In this document: positions 26,664 to 35,662 of the stretch, piece by piece
Numbering within the stretch: the first letter of the stretch is position 1
How the letters are laid out: each line of letters begins with the position of its first letter
Source: Phenylobacterium sp.
GTDB taxonomy: Bacteria; Pseudomonadota; Alphaproteobacteria; Caulobacterales; Caulobacteraceae
Assembly (NCBI RefSeq): GCF_030681155.1
Contig: NZ_JAUXXE010000021.1
Location: 1-64,000, forward strand
Length of the DNA: 64,000 bases
Reading direction: 5' to 3'
The notes under the pieces: generated by a model
The model's input: only the letters and a program-made list of their open reading frames with translations
What the model was told of the DNA's origin: nothing
Database searches by the model: none
Translations under genes and position numbers: made by a program

Positions 26664-27614
26664 TCAGAGGCGCGGCGCGAACTGCGTCAGGCCGGCAGGA
26701 AGTCCTCCGGTCTGCTCGCAAATGAAATTCAACATGGCGCGCTCATTATCGTCGAATTCGCCGTCGCGACCAATTTGATCGAGCAGCCACGATGCTTCGT
26801 CCGACGTCAGCACGGCGGCCTCTGCCTGGGCGGCTCTCTTGGTTTCCTCTGCGGCCCTATAGGCATCCTCCTCCGCGGCGCCCGCGCCTGAGAAACCCGC
26901 AAATGTTCGCCGCACGATTTCACTGAGGCCGGCCGGTCCTTCACGAAGCCAAGCTTCGCGGCGGATCGCTTCATCGCGGCTGGGCGCCTGATAGCCCTTC
27001 GCCACCAGCACGGCATGGCCGATGGCTTGGGTGAACAACAACCGCCAGCCTTGCGCATTTGGGCGGCCACGCGCGCGATCGTTCAGTCGGAAGACGAGCT
27101 CGGCCTCTTGTCGAGATACGCTGGCCGCGCCGCCCTCGCCGCTGAAGGCGAAGAGGACGCGGCGCAGCAGCGTGACTTCCTCCTCGGTAATCGTGGGGCC
27201 GGCGCCTGCTCGATCCGTCACCGCCGATTCCACATAGTGGAGCACGACCGCCGTCAGGATGGGCGGCGCCTGCTCGGCCGCTTCCTGAACACGAACGAGC
27301 AGTTCCAGTTCAGTCGAGCCCTTCAAGCGCCCGTCTCGAGCCACCTGCTGCAACAGCCAAGCGGCGTTCGCCTGGTCGATGTAGCCTGCGGGGTGTTGTT
27401 GGTGGACAACGAAGTCCGTCACCGCTTCGACAAAGAACTCTCGCCACGTCTCCGATGACGAATTGGCCGCATCGTTGATGCGAAACAGGAGCTCGGCCTC
27501 CTGCTGACCTATGACTCCGTCGGCATAGATCAGCCGCCGCGCCGCCAATGTGTCGTCGGAGGTAAGGCTGCATTTGGCGGCCAATGCTTGCAGCAAATCA
27601 ATTCGGTCTGTCAT
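26664..27614 (-). CDS. Repeat-containing protein of unknown function
   Basis: 316 residues from the ATG at 27614. The TTG at 27638 is less likely. No signal or membrane segment; acidic and helical. I do not recognise the family, but an internal repeat is plain. EAELLFRINDAANSSSETWR then FFVEAVTDFVV in the N-terminal half matches EAELVFRLNDRARGRPNAQ then WRLLFTQAIGHAV in the second half. Each is followed by a WLLQQVARDGRL or WLLDQIGRDGEF unit with a DG-E/D turn. The DG turns followed by a helix recall EF-hand-like or TerB-like modules, which is a guess. The gene has no operon partner. Confidence 0.6.
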   Translation of the reverse strand: MTDRIDLLQALAAKCSLTSDDTLAARRLIYADGVIGQQEAELLFRINDAANSSSETWREFFVEAVTDFVVHQQHPAGYIDQANAAWLLQQVARDGRLKGSTELELLVRVQEAAEQAPPILTAVVLHYVESAVTDRAGAGPTITEEEVTLLRRVLFAFSGEGGAASVSRQEAELVFRLNDRARGRPNAQGWRLLFTQAIGHAVLVAKGYQAPSRDEAIRREAWLREGPAGLSEIVRRTFAGFSGAGAAEEDAYRAAEETKRAAQAEAAVLTSDEASWLLDQIGRDGEFDDNERAMLNFICEQTGGLPAGLTQFAPRL

Positions 27615-27714
27615 CGGGCGCTCCAAGTCTCGGAGCAACCTAGGCGGGTCTTCTTACCGTCGCTCTAATGCGAGCGAGGTCTAAGCTCGGACAAGAACCG
27701 CCCGGCTCGACGGC

Positions 27715-28128
27715 TCACTTGGACCGTGCGTGACTGGGATCGGCGATCACGCTGCAGGTTCCTTCATTGCGCGGCAGGTTGGACGCGCCTTTCGCGCGCC
27801 AATAGCCTACGCCGGTCGTGTGATCGACGCCGATCTTGTAGATGATGCTGGCCGAAGTGATAGTTGCTTCCAGCCGCTGGGCGTCTGCGCTGCAGGCGAA
27901 GGCCTCGCAGAGGCTCGGCCCGAATTGGTGTTCGCTCTTGTCCCACTCGCTGAAGCTTCCCGGTGCGATGCGGAAGATTCGCGGTCCGCTTGGAGCGGCG
28001 GGCGCCGATCCCTCAATTCCCATTGGCGATGGGATATCGCAGCTGAGGAAGCGGGGCGATTGGGCCCACGCGGCGGAGGCCTGTAGCGCGGCGCAGCCGC
28101 CAATGAACAGTAAGATCGGGAGCTTCAT
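27715..28128 (-). CDS. Small exported protein of unknown function
   Basis: 137 residues with a clear Sec signal (MKLPILLFIGGCAALQASA then AWAQS). The mature ~115 residues hold four cysteines (FLSCDIPSP, SLCEAFACSAD, EGTCSVIAD) that could form disulfides in the periplasm, and beta-strand-like YWRAKGASNLPRNEG. No family recognised. It lies alone between the repeat protein and the amidohydrolase gene, all on the minus strand. Confidence 0.6.
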   Translation of the reverse strand: MKLPILLFIGGCAALQASAAWAQSPRFLSCDIPSPMGIEGSAPAAPSGPRIFRIAPGSFSEWDKSEHQFGPSLCEAFACSADAQRLEATITSASIIYKIGVDHTTGVGYWRAKGASNLPRNEGTCSVIADPSHARSK

Positions 28129-28234
28129 GGCGCAGCACCTTTCGAGCCTGCGACCAAGGTCGCAGCCGAGACCTAGTCGAGCTATCAGGTTGATTACCTA
28201 GGTTTGGGACTCATGGATCAGAGGCGGCGTCAGG

Positions 28235-29332
28235 CTACTTAGCAGCGGCGACATTGGTCTTTTCCCAGGCCCGGACCCTGGTGCGGGCCTGATCGAACAA
28301 GCGCTCATGGTTGCAGAGTCTGACATTGGCGCTGGCCTCCGGGGTCAGCTTCGCCCAGAGCGGCTTGTAGCTGTCGTATAACGAGTAGTACTTCGCCGGA
28401 TCGGTGGGGCCTACCCAGTCCGTCCCGAGCAGAAAGCGCGTGGGGTGCCGATTGAGAAGATCGGCGGTCGCGGCGACCGTCTGGTCGTTGCGCACGATGT
28501 ACTTGGCGACCTCGTCCCATGAGATGTCGAAGTACACGTGCTTGAGCTTCGGATCGGAGAGGATTTCCTCCAGGAACTGAAGGTGCTGACTGGGCGGCTG
28601 GACGATACGTCCCAGCCCGGTATGCGCCCAGATGATCGTCGTATTGGGGTGACGCGCAAAGACCGCCTTGGCCTGTTCGAAATAGCCGCGCTCCTTGTCC
28701 TTCTTGGTGAAGGGCATGACGATGTCGTTGTGCAGGATCACGACCAGGCCGACCTCGCCTGCGAATTCCAGTAGCCGGTCGAGCGCTGGATCCATCAGGC
28801 TGGCCGGTCCGCCGGCAGTCTTCGAGGATACGAATTCCTTGTGGATCGTGAACTCGCCGATGCCTTCAAATACGCCCGGATAGGTGGTGAGCACCCGCCG
28901 CACATGATCGGCGGCATACATGTCGGCGGGATTGAAGCCGGTGATCATCGGATCGAAACGCGCCCGCTTGGCGGGCGGCAGCGCCAGGAAGGCCTCGGCG
29001 ATCACCGCGTCGGTGAACGAGTAGTAGTAGAGCGGGGCGTCGCTCTCCAGATAGTAGGTCGGAGCGAAATCGCCGGTCAGGGTGTGGGACCACTCCTGCT
29101 GCAGCGGGATGCCGAACAGTGTCGCACGCGGCACCCGGTCGCCCATGATCTCCAGCAACTTGGCCGGCGTGGCGCCCTCCTGCACATAGTTCGTCATGTG
29201 CAGGTGGGAGTCGTTGAAGTCGCCCTTCGAGGCGCATGATTGGGCCTGTGCGGCCGACCCGGCCATCAGGCTGAGAGCGGCGGCGAGGGTTGGGGCTAGG
29301 TGGGCCACGATCGTTTTCCCTCGCCGCATCAT
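28235..29332 (-). CDS. Exported amidohydrolase-like TIM-barrel protein
   Basis: 365 residues from the ATG at 29332. An in-frame ATG at 29329 is equally possible, and the longer frame to 29698 overlaps the glutaminase gene. The signal peptide is APTLAAALSLMAGSAAQAQS. The barrel starts with FNDSHLHMTNY (HxH), with ILHNDIVMPF, WAHTGLGRIV and FLLGTDWVGPTDP giving later His and Asp ligands of the amidohydrolase_2 pattern. The substrate is unknown. It starts 8 bp after the exported glutaminase gene, so the two are probably co-expressed periplasmic hydrolases. Confidence 0.78.
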   Translation of the reverse strand: MMRRGKTIVAHLAPTLAAALSLMAGSAAQAQSCASKGDFNDSHLHMTNYVQEGATPAKLLEIMGDRVPRATLFGIPLQQEWSHTLTGDFAPTYYLESDAPLYYYSFTDAVIAEAFLALPPAKRARFDPMITGFNPADMYAADHVRRVLTTYPGVFEGIGEFTIHKEFVSSKTAGGPASLMDPALDRLLEFAGEVGLVVILHNDIVMPFTKKDKERGYFEQAKAVFARHPNTTIIWAHTGLGRIVQPPSQHLQFLEEILSDPKLKHVYFDISWDEVAKYIVRNDQTVAATADLLNRHPTRFLLGTDWVGPTDPAKYYSLYDSYKPLWAKLTPEASANVRLCNHERLFDQARTRVRAWEKTNVAAAK

Positions 29333-29340
29333 GGATCCGC

Positions 29341-30375
29341 CTAGACCGGGCGGACGGAATATGGATTTCCGTCCAACGCGTTGGAGATGTCGGTAATCGC
29401 GCGTTGACCGCGTACGCTGTTGCCGGCGGCGTCCAGGGGCGGTGAGAAGGTGCCGATCCCGAACTTGCCCGGCGAGACCGCGATGAGACCACCGCCCACC
29501 CCGCTCTTGGCCGGCAGGCCGGTATGGAACAGCCACTTGCCGCTGTCGTCGTACATGCCCGCCGTCGCCATCACCGCCAGGATCCCCGCGACGTGACGGT
29601 TTTCGATCACCTGCTTGCGGGTGATCGGATTCTTGCCGCCGTTGGCCAGGGTCGCGGCCATGACGCCAAGATCCTTGGCGCTCACGGCGATCGAGCATGC
29701 TCGGGTGTAGAGGTCGACGGCCTGGGCCGGGTCGCCTTTGAAGCGTTCATAGGCCGACATCAGCATGCTGATCGCGCGGTTGCGCTGATTGGTGTCGGAC
29801 TCCGACTTGTAGACCTCCTGGTCGATGTCGAGCTGGCGTCCTGCGAAGTCGCTGTGGATGCCCAGGATCTTGCTCCAGACCTCGTCCGCGCTCGCGCCGG
29901 TGACGTTGCCAACCGTCGCGATGGCGCCTGGATTGACGAAGGGGTTCATCTCCTTGCCACGGTACTGTTCGACGGCGTTGATGGAGTTGAACACTTGGCC
30001 GGTGGCGTCGACGCCGACCGAGTCCTCGATCAGTTTGTCGCCGGACTGCTGCATCACCAAAGCCATGGTGAAGACCTTGGAGATCGACTGGATCGAGAAT
30101 TTCGGCTCGATATCGCCGACGGATGCGGTTTGCCCCTGAGGCGTGGTGAGGGCGATGCCGAAGTAGGTTGAGGGGACCTTGGCGAGCGCCGGAATGTAGT
30201 CGGCGTTCTTGCCTTCGTTGAGGCCTCTGTATTTGGCGTGCGCCGCGCGGACGGCGGCGTCGACCGCGCCCGATGCCGCGGCGCCTTGCGCCATCGCCGC
30301 TGGCGCGGAAGCCGCCAGGCCGAGGAAGGCCAAACCCTTGGCCAAGTCTCGGCGGGAACTCCGAATTTCAGGCAT
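29341..30375 (-). CDS. glsA: Exported glutaminase
   Basis: 344 residues from the ATG at 30375 (AGGTGA seven bases upstream). The N-terminus SSRRDLAKGLAFLGLAASAP is a twin-arginine type signal ending near AMAQG, unusual because most glutaminases are cytoplasmic. The catalytic serine beta-lactamase-like fold is clear: FSIQSISKVFTMAL (SxxK), NPFVNPGAIATVGNV, MLMSAYERF, RACSIAVSAKDLGVMAATLA, and the GLPAKSGVGGGLIAV loop. It converts glutamine to glutamate and ammonia, here presumably in the periplasm. Paired with the downstream amidohydrolase and downstream of a porin gene (24 bp), consistent with an operon for nitrogen-containing nutrients. Confidence 0.9.
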   Translation of the reverse strand: MPEIRSSRRDLAKGLAFLGLAASAPAAMAQGAAASGAVDAAVRAAHAKYRGLNEGKNADYIPALAKVPSTYFGIALTTPQGQTASVGDIEPKFSIQSISKVFTMALVMQQSGDKLIEDSVGVDATGQVFNSINAVEQYRGKEMNPFVNPGAIATVGNVTGASADEVWSKILGIHSDFAGRQLDIDQEVYKSESDTNQRNRAISMLMSAYERFKGDPAQAVDLYTRACSIAVSAKDLGVMAATLANGGKNPITRKQVIENRHVAGILAVMATAGMYDDSGKWLFHTGLPAKSGVGGGLIAVSPGKFGIGTFSPPLDAAGNSVRGQRAITDISNALDGNPYSVRPV

Positions 30376-30398
30376 AGGTGTCACCTTTCGATCGCCGC

Positions 30399-31868
30399 TT
30401 AGCGGAAGTCGTTGCTTGAGAAGTTGTATTTGAACGAGAACTGCACGCGGTAATCTTCGCCCTCAGCGCCGTCCTTGTCTTCGCGGTTACCCCACAAGAA
30501 CTCGCCGCCCATCAGGATCTTGTCGGACGGCGTGTAGAGGAGGTTGACCGAGGCGTACTGGGCGGTCTTGAAGGCGGTCGGTTCTTGGAAGTTGGTGTTG
30601 TCGACCTGGACGCGGCTGTAGCCGATCGAGGAGCTGAACTGGTCGTTCCAGTAGTGATCGTAATAGGCCATCAGGCCTAGAAGCGGCACCACGTCGCCGC
30701 GTAGGCCGAAGGGCGGAACGCCGGGGACCGGCGGTGTGACCACTTCGTCGGCTTGGGGCGCCAGATCGGTGCCGCCATCGTTCATGTAGCTGGCGATGCC
30801 CTCGCCGTAGACGGCGCCCAGGTGGATTACGTCCTTTTCAAACACCTTGATATTCGAGGTCAGGTTGATGCCCCAGCCGACCTTGCTGTCCGACGGTTCG
30901 TTGTTGGGCGTTCCAGCGGTCTCAAATCCGACGCGGCGAAGAATGCCGGCGGCCTGGACGTGTCCCCAGTCGCCGGTGTAGCGCCACTGCGCGGTCAGAT
31001 CGGGCAATTCTTCGTCGCCTTGCAGGCTTCCGGCGATGTCGGAGTCGAGCAGCCGGATATTGCCCGGATCGATGTCGTTGCTGGGCTGCTCGATGGCGAT
31101 TGCGAACTGGTTCGCGCCGGTCTTGTAGGTGTAGCGGATCTGCGGATTGCGCAGGAACACCATCCCGTTCGGACCCCAATAGTCGATCGTGTTGGGGAAG
31201 GTGTCGCCATCCATGAACAGGCTGTTGGTCTGGCCTGCGAGGATCGGACCCCACTCGCCATAGGCGTGGCGCAGGCGGAACGTCGTCTGGCCGGCGTCGC
31301 CGCCGACGCCAAACAGGTCGAACTCGAAGCGAACGAAGAGGTCACGGCCGCCGACCGGCTGCGTGGCGCGGACGCCAAACCGAGATTGTCGGACACTGAT
31401 GATACCCTGGCCGTCGTCGCCGAAGATGCCGTCAACGGTCGGGATCTTGGAGGGACGCAGCGTGGCGTCCCAGGCCGGATCGACCCGCTTGAAGTCCTGG
31501 ATGTAGTCGACCTGGGCGAACCCGTAGATCTCGAACGATCCGCTGCTTTCGCCGCCCGAGGATGACGCTCCCGCCAGGGAAGAAGGCGGGGCGGCCACAG
31601 GGGGGGCGCCAGTCGCGGCGTTGAGCCGGTTCTGCAGGTCGGCGACTTTTCGTTCGCGCTCAACGGCCTCGGCGCGCGCTCGCTCGGCGTCGGCGCGCAT
31701 GGCTTTCAGTTCTGATTGTAGTTGCGCGGCTTCTGCAGCGGAAAGAGGCGGGGCCGCTTGCGCCAGAGCCTGTCCACCGGACAAGAGCGCCGCGACAGAC
31801 ACTGCGCTGGCTAGGGCGGCTGTCGTGCGGCGCGAAATCGGGTGTGGCGGCCAGGTACGAAGACGCAT
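30399..31868 (-). CDS. DcaP-like trimeric outer-membrane porin
   Basis: 489 residues from the ATG at 31868, with AGGAG nine bases upstream. The ATG two codons earlier is too close to it. The signal peptide ends at GGQALAQA. A coiled coil follows (LQSELKAMRADAERARAEAV and on to ~80), then the barrel beginning SFEIYGFAQVDYIQDFKRVD with many alternating strands and a final aromatic-rich strand (VQFSFKYNF). The coiled-coil-plus-barrel layout, RQSRFGVRATQP and GQTNSLFMDGDTFPNTIDYW fit the DcaP family, known for uptake of organic acids. First gene of the porin-glutaminase-amidohydrolase run. It is divergent from a second porin gene. Confidence 0.85.
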   Translation of the reverse strand: MRLRTWPPHPISRRTTAALASAVSVAALLSGGQALAQAAPPLSAAEAAQLQSELKAMRADAERARAEAVERERKVADLQNRLNAATGAPPVAAPPSSLAGASSSGGESSGSFEIYGFAQVDYIQDFKRVDPAWDATLRPSKIPTVDGIFGDDGQGIISVRQSRFGVRATQPVGGRDLFVRFEFDLFGVGGDAGQTTFRLRHAYGEWGPILAGQTNSLFMDGDTFPNTIDYWGPNGMVFLRNPQIRYTYKTGANQFAIAIEQPSNDIDPGNIRLLDSDIAGSLQGDEELPDLTAQWRYTGDWGHVQAAGILRRVGFETAGTPNNEPSDSKVGWGINLTSNIKVFEKDVIHLGAVYGEGIASYMNDGGTDLAPQADEVVTPPVPGVPPFGLRGDVVPLLGLMAYYDHYWNDQFSSSIGYSRVQVDNTNFQEPTAFKTAQYASVNLLYTPSDKILMGGEFLWGNREDKDGAEGEDYRVQFSFKYNFSSNDFR

Positions 31869-32177
31869 GCACATCTCTCCTGATGAGGTGTCCTCGAGGA
31901 CACCAAACATCGCGGAGGCTGAGCCTGATTGGTCAAGCTACCTATAGGGGGATTTACTGAGGTGAAGCCGAATTTTCACTGACGGTGATTCCAAGTCCAT
32001 CCGGCATTCCCTGTGACACGTCGGGTTGTCGGGTCGAATTCGCGCCTTCGTCTCAGGTGAATTACCGACATTGATCTAAGAGACTACTCAATCTCGATCA
32101 AACCCAATCGACACCGGTATTTTTGGCAAGCCACTATCTCGCAACCTTCACCAAGGGCGGCGGGAGTGGTTCCGGGG
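31869..32177. other. Divergent promoter region between two porin genes
   Basis: 309 bp without a gene. It is AT-richer than its surroundings, as expected for back-to-back promoters. The segment about 31965-31995 has loosely symmetric TTTTCACTGACGGTGATT. I see no strong palindrome, terminator or small ORF. Confidence 0.4.
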
Positions 32178-33755
32178 ATGAGTGGTCATTCAGAGCATGT
32201 GGCCGGAGAGCGTCCCGGCGCGAGTGCGTCGGGCCGGCTAGGACTTTGGCTTTGCGCCGCCGCGGTCGGCGCGCTCTGGTCAGGGATGGCGCAGGCCCAG
32301 ACCGGGTCTGCAATCGACGCCGCGCAGCGCCAGCGCGTCGAGCAGCAACTCAACGAGATCAAGGCGTCCCGCCAGGACATGGCGCAGCAGATGGGCGACA
32401 TGGACGCCCGCATCAGAGCCCTGGAGGTCGAGTTGCATGGCGTCGCCGCGCCACCAGCGGCTTCTGTCGCGGCTCCTTCCCCGGCTCCGACTTCGATCGC
32501 GGCCGCGCCCGCTGGAGATGTTCAACCAGCCTCAACCCAGCAGGCCGAGAGCGATCTGACCTGGGGGAGGTATGAGCCCGGCAAGGGGTTTGTGCTGGTC
32601 AGGAGCGATCTGGGCGAAGCGTCCTTCGCCCTGGTCAGCTACGCCCGCTACTTGAACCAGACCAATCTGGAGGACAGCTACACCGACCACTTTGGACGGA
32701 CCATCCCCGTCCAACCTCGACAGGATATTCAGCTCTCCAAGGTGCAGATCACCATGAAGGGCTGGCTGTTCGACCCGCGGTTTGGCTACAACGCCTACTT
32801 CTGGACCTCGAACTCAAACCAGGGCCAGAGCGCCCAGGTGGTCGGGGCGGGCAATCTCTCTTATCAGTTCCACAGCGCCCTTAAGGTCTACGCCGGGGTG
32901 CAATCGGTGCCCTCGACGCGTTCAACCAATCGGACCTTCCCGTACTGGCTGCGCAACGACAACCGACCCATCGCCGACGAGTTCTTCCGCGGGTCGTACA
33001 CGCAAGGCATCTGGGCCGAGGGCAAGATCGCCCAGGGCCTTGAGTACCGCGTGATGCTCGCCAACAACCTCAGCGCGCTGGGCGTCAACGCCGGCCAACT
33101 CGACGCCAAGCTCAATACGGTCTCAGGCGCGCTCGCCTGGATGCCGACGACAGGCGAGTTCGGCCCGCTGGCCGGCTTTGGTGATTTCGAGGAGCATCAG
33201 GAGGTCGCGACGCTGTTTGGCATCCACTACACCAGCAGCACCGAGACCCCGCAGTCCCAGCCCGGCACCGAGAGCATCGAGAATACTCAGCTCCGGCTAT
33301 CTGACGGCACCCTGCTGTTCAGGAACGATGCGTTCAACACGCCAGGGCGGATCACGGAAGCGCGCTACCAGATGCTCGACCTCAACGCAGGGGTCAAATA
33401 TCGCGGCTACTCGCTTGAGTTCGAATACTACGCTCGCTGGCTAAACGATTTCAGCGTTATTGGAGAGGTTCCTGTCGGCAGCCTTTTCGACAGCGGCTTC
33501 CAACTGCAGGCTTCGGCCATGCTGATCCCCAAGCAACTGCAGCTCTATGTGTCGGGGTCCAAGATCTTCGGCGAGTACGGCGACCCCTATGACGTCGCCG
33601 TCGGCGTCAACTGGTTCCCGTTTGTTCGCAAGGAGTTCCGCATCAACGCGATGGGCTTGTACGTCAATCGCTCTCCCGTCGGGTACAGCGCCTATCCGGT
33701 GCCGGTGGGGGGTGATGGCTTCACCTTCCTCACCGATTTCTCACTGGTCTTCTAG
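32178..33755 (+). CDS. Outer-membrane porin with N-terminal coiled coil
   Basis: 525 residues from ATG 32178. GTG at 32166 is an alternative, and neither has an ideal ribosome site. A signal-like helix (LGLWLCAAAVGALWSGMAQA) ends at about 41, a coiled coil follows (QRQRVEQQLNEIKASRQDMA), then an Ala/Pro linker, then a beta-barrel that opens with ESDLTWGRYEPGKGFVLVRS and ends with FTFLTDFSLVF. Strand-turn motifs like IQLSKVQITMKGWLFDPRFG resemble OprP/OprO-type porins. Substrate unknown. Divergent from the DcaP-like gene, so the window has two unlike porins sharing one control region. Confidence 0.78.
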   Translation: MSGHSEHVAGERPGASASGRLGLWLCAAAVGALWSGMAQAQTGSAIDAAQRQRVEQQLNEIKASRQDMAQQMGDMDARIRALEVELHGVAAPPAASVAAPSPAPTSIAAAPAGDVQPASTQQAESDLTWGRYEPGKGFVLVRSDLGEASFALVSYARYLNQTNLEDSYTDHFGRTIPVQPRQDIQLSKVQITMKGWLFDPRFGYNAYFWTSNSNQGQSAQVVGAGNLSYQFHSALKVYAGVQSVPSTRSTNRTFPYWLRNDNRPIADEFFRGSYTQGIWAEGKIAQGLEYRVMLANNLSALGVNAGQLDAKLNTVSGALAWMPTTGEFGPLAGFGDFEEHQEVATLFGIHYTSSTETPQSQPGTESIENTQLRLSDGTLLFRNDAFNTPGRITEARYQMLDLNAGVKYRGYSLEFEYYARWLNDFSVIGEVPVGSLFDSGFQLQASAMLIPKQLQLYVSGSKIFGEYGDPYDVAVGVNWFPFVRKEFRINAMGLYVNRSPVGYSAYPVPVGGDGFTFLTDFSLVF

Positions 33756-33874
33756 CGGTAGCGGCGGTCGCGCAACCCGGTGTGCTCGTTGCCGAGGTTC
33801 TTGGGCCGGTATCGGCGTAAACCTAAGGGTTTCCACCAATAGTCAACCATCGGGAAACGCCTATCTTTCCTCCC

Positions 33875-33890
33875 AATACTTTTAAGTATT
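33875..33890. promoter_or_regulatory. 16-bp palindrome upstream of the DUF2092 gene
   Basis: AATACTT-TT-AAGTATT has perfect seven-base arms, 35-50 bp upstream of the GTG start at 33925. It is AT-rich in a GC-rich genome and placed where an operator or promoter would be. It does not resemble the palindromes in front of the TonB receptor. Confidence 0.4.
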
Positions 33891-33924
33891 TGACGAAACC
33901 GCCGTAACGCACGGAGTTCAGAAC

Positions 33925-34713
33925 GTGAAGAACACGCAGGCGCTTGCCGCCGTTGTGAGTTCCGTCGGGCTTCTGGTCTTCCAGGCCGACGCAGCTTTCG
34001 CGCAGCAGAAACCTTCGCCGGCGGCCCAGGCCGCGTTGCCGCCCCACGCGACCGAGGTGGAAGAGGACGCCCTGAAGGCGCTCAGGCGCATGGGCGCCTA
34101 TCTCGACACCCTGAAGACCTTCGGGCTCACCGCCAACACCTCACTGGAGGTCGTGACCGTCGATGGTCAACGCCTGCAGCTCGACGGCGTCACCACCTAC
34201 AAGGTGCGGCGACCGAACGGCTTCGTCATCAACATGAAGAGCGACATCAAGAACAGGACCTTCGTCTATGACGGCAAGCACTTCACGGTCTATGCGCCGG
34301 AGCTGAAGTACTATGCGACCGTCGATGCGCCCCCCACCAACATCGCGACCCTCGACAAGATCTACGACAAGTTCGGCATATCGCTGCCGCTCGAGGATTT
34401 GTTCCACTGGAACAATGGCGAAAACCGCGAGGCCAAACTGATTTCGGGCTTCGTTGTCGGACCCGCCACCATCGACGGGGTGGCGACTGATCACTACGCG
34501 TTCCGTGAAGAGGGCATGGACTGGCAGATCTGGATCGCGAAGGGCGATAAGCCTTTGCCCAAGAAGCTGGTCATCATCGACCGCACCGACGAGAGCGCGC
34601 CGACCTATATCGCGCGGCTGAGCTGGGTGGAGAACCCGCCGCTGACGCAACAGGACTTTGCCTTTTCCCCAGGAAGCGACGCCAAGCCGATCAAGTTCAT
34701 GGCGGCTCGCTAA
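33925..34713 (+). CDS. DUF2092 family exported protein
   Basis: 262 residues from GTG 33925 (ACGGAG eight bases upstream). The signal peptide ends at ADAAFAQQ. The mature part matches the DUF2092 pattern: DALKALRRMGAYLDTLKTFG, a YKVRRPNGFVINM strand, RTFVYDGKHFTVYAPELKYY, and DHYAFREEGMDWQIWIAKGD. This fold is related to LolA/LppX lipoprotein carriers, so it may handle a lipid or hydrophobic ligand in the periplasm. The function is not known. Its stop is followed by GGAGG and the next gene after 12 bp, so they are co-translated. Confidence 0.8.
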   Translation: MKNTQALAAVVSSVGLLVFQADAAFAQQKPSPAAQAALPPHATEVEEDALKALRRMGAYLDTLKTFGLTANTSLEVVTVDGQRLQLDGVTTYKVRRPNGFVINMKSDIKNRTFVYDGKHFTVYAPELKYYATVDAPPTNIATLDKIYDKFGISLPLEDLFHWNNGENREAKLISGFVVGPATIDGVATDHYAFREEGMDWQIWIAKGDKPLPKKLVIIDRTDESAPTYIARLSWVENPPLTQQDFAFSPGSDAKPIKFMAAR

Positions 34714-34725
34714 GGAGGACGCGAT

Positions 34726-35637
34726 ATGACCCGGGCGCGCCATTATCACGGCATACTCGCCACCACGATCGTCTTTCTCGTCACCACGGCGGCGTTTGAC
34801 AGTTACGCCCGTGGGCGCGGCGGTGGCGGGGTTCGCGGCGGCGGCATGTCGAGTATGAGCCGCGGATCCTCGATGAGCCGCGGATCCATGGGCGGCGCCA
34901 GCCGTAGCAGTATGGGAACCCGCTCGAGCAACCGCGGCACGAGCTTCAGCGGCCAGGGCTCGCGTCAGGGTTCTAGCCCCAGCGCTGCGAGCCGCCCGGC
35001 GGGAGATTTCTCGGCGGCGCAACGTGGCGATCTTGGACAGGGGACCGCCGCCACTCGGCCCGCTGCGGGGCAGGGCGCCAATCTTGGCCAAGGGGCGGCA
35101 AGTCGCCCCGCAGCGGGCCAAGGCGCCGGCGCCAGGCCTGATGCGGGCGGCGGGGGTCGGCTTGGGGCTGGGGGCGGGTTAGACCAGGGCAATCGCGGGG
35201 ACGGAACACGCCGCGCCGACGCCGGGCAGCTGCCTGCGCGCGGTGAGGGCGGCCGCAACAACATCAATAGCGGCGACATCAATGTCGGCAACGACATCAA
35301 TATCGATGGCGACAACGACTGGGGCTGGGGCGGTTGGGACGACCATCCGATCGGCGCCGGCATCGCCTTCGGCGCGGCGGCGGCCGTGACATCGGCCGCC
35401 ATCTACGGATCGATGTACTACGCCCTGCCGTACGGTTGCTCGGCCTACTACAACTCCTATTACTCGTGCGGCGGCATGTACTATGAGCCGCGCTACGAGG
35501 GCGACACCGTGGTCTATGTGACGGTGCCCGATCCGGCCGCCCCACCGCCGCCCGCGGCCTCACCGCCGCCCGCGGCTCCGCCGCCGTCGGGTGCGGCAGC
35601 CGGTCCCGCCCCCAGCGTAGGATCGCCGCCGCTGTAG
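34726..35637 (+). CDS. Gly/Ser/Arg-rich exported protein with Cys/Tyr-rich C-terminus
   Basis: 303 residues. A signal helix (HYHGILATTIVFLVTTAAF) precedes a low-complexity half with SRGSSMSRGSMGGASRSSMG and duplicated TRPAAGQGANLGQGAASRPA-type units. The conserved part is near 185-265: a short Asn/Asp-rich GDINVGNDINIDGDNDWGWG, a hydrophobic AGIAFGAAAAVTSAAIYGS segment, and PYGCSAYYNSYYSCGGMYYE, and a proline-rich tail follows. In relatives such proteins accompany DUF2092 genes. No activity is known. A membrane- or surface-associated structural role is a guess. Confidence 0.7.
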   Translation: MTRARHYHGILATTIVFLVTTAAFDSYARGRGGGGVRGGGMSSMSRGSSMSRGSMGGASRSSMGTRSSNRGTSFSGQGSRQGSSPSAASRPAGDFSAAQRGDLGQGTAATRPAAGQGANLGQGAASRPAAGQGAGARPDAGGGGRLGAGGGLDQGNRGDGTRRADAGQLPARGEGGRNNINSGDINVGNDINIDGDNDWGWGGWDDHPIGAGIAFGAAAAVTSAAIYGSMYYALPYGCSAYYNSYYSCGGMYYEPRYEGDTVVYVTVPDPAAPPPPAASPPPAAPPPSGAAAGPAPSVGSPPL

Positions 35638-35662
35638 GCCTCAACGACCACGGCGCGGGCCT

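Noticed and set aside
34840..35200. Repeated DNA in the Gly/Ser-rich gene as a repeat array
   Set aside because: The repeats follow codon triplets and encode a low-complexity protein segment. They are not a CRISPR or intergenic array.
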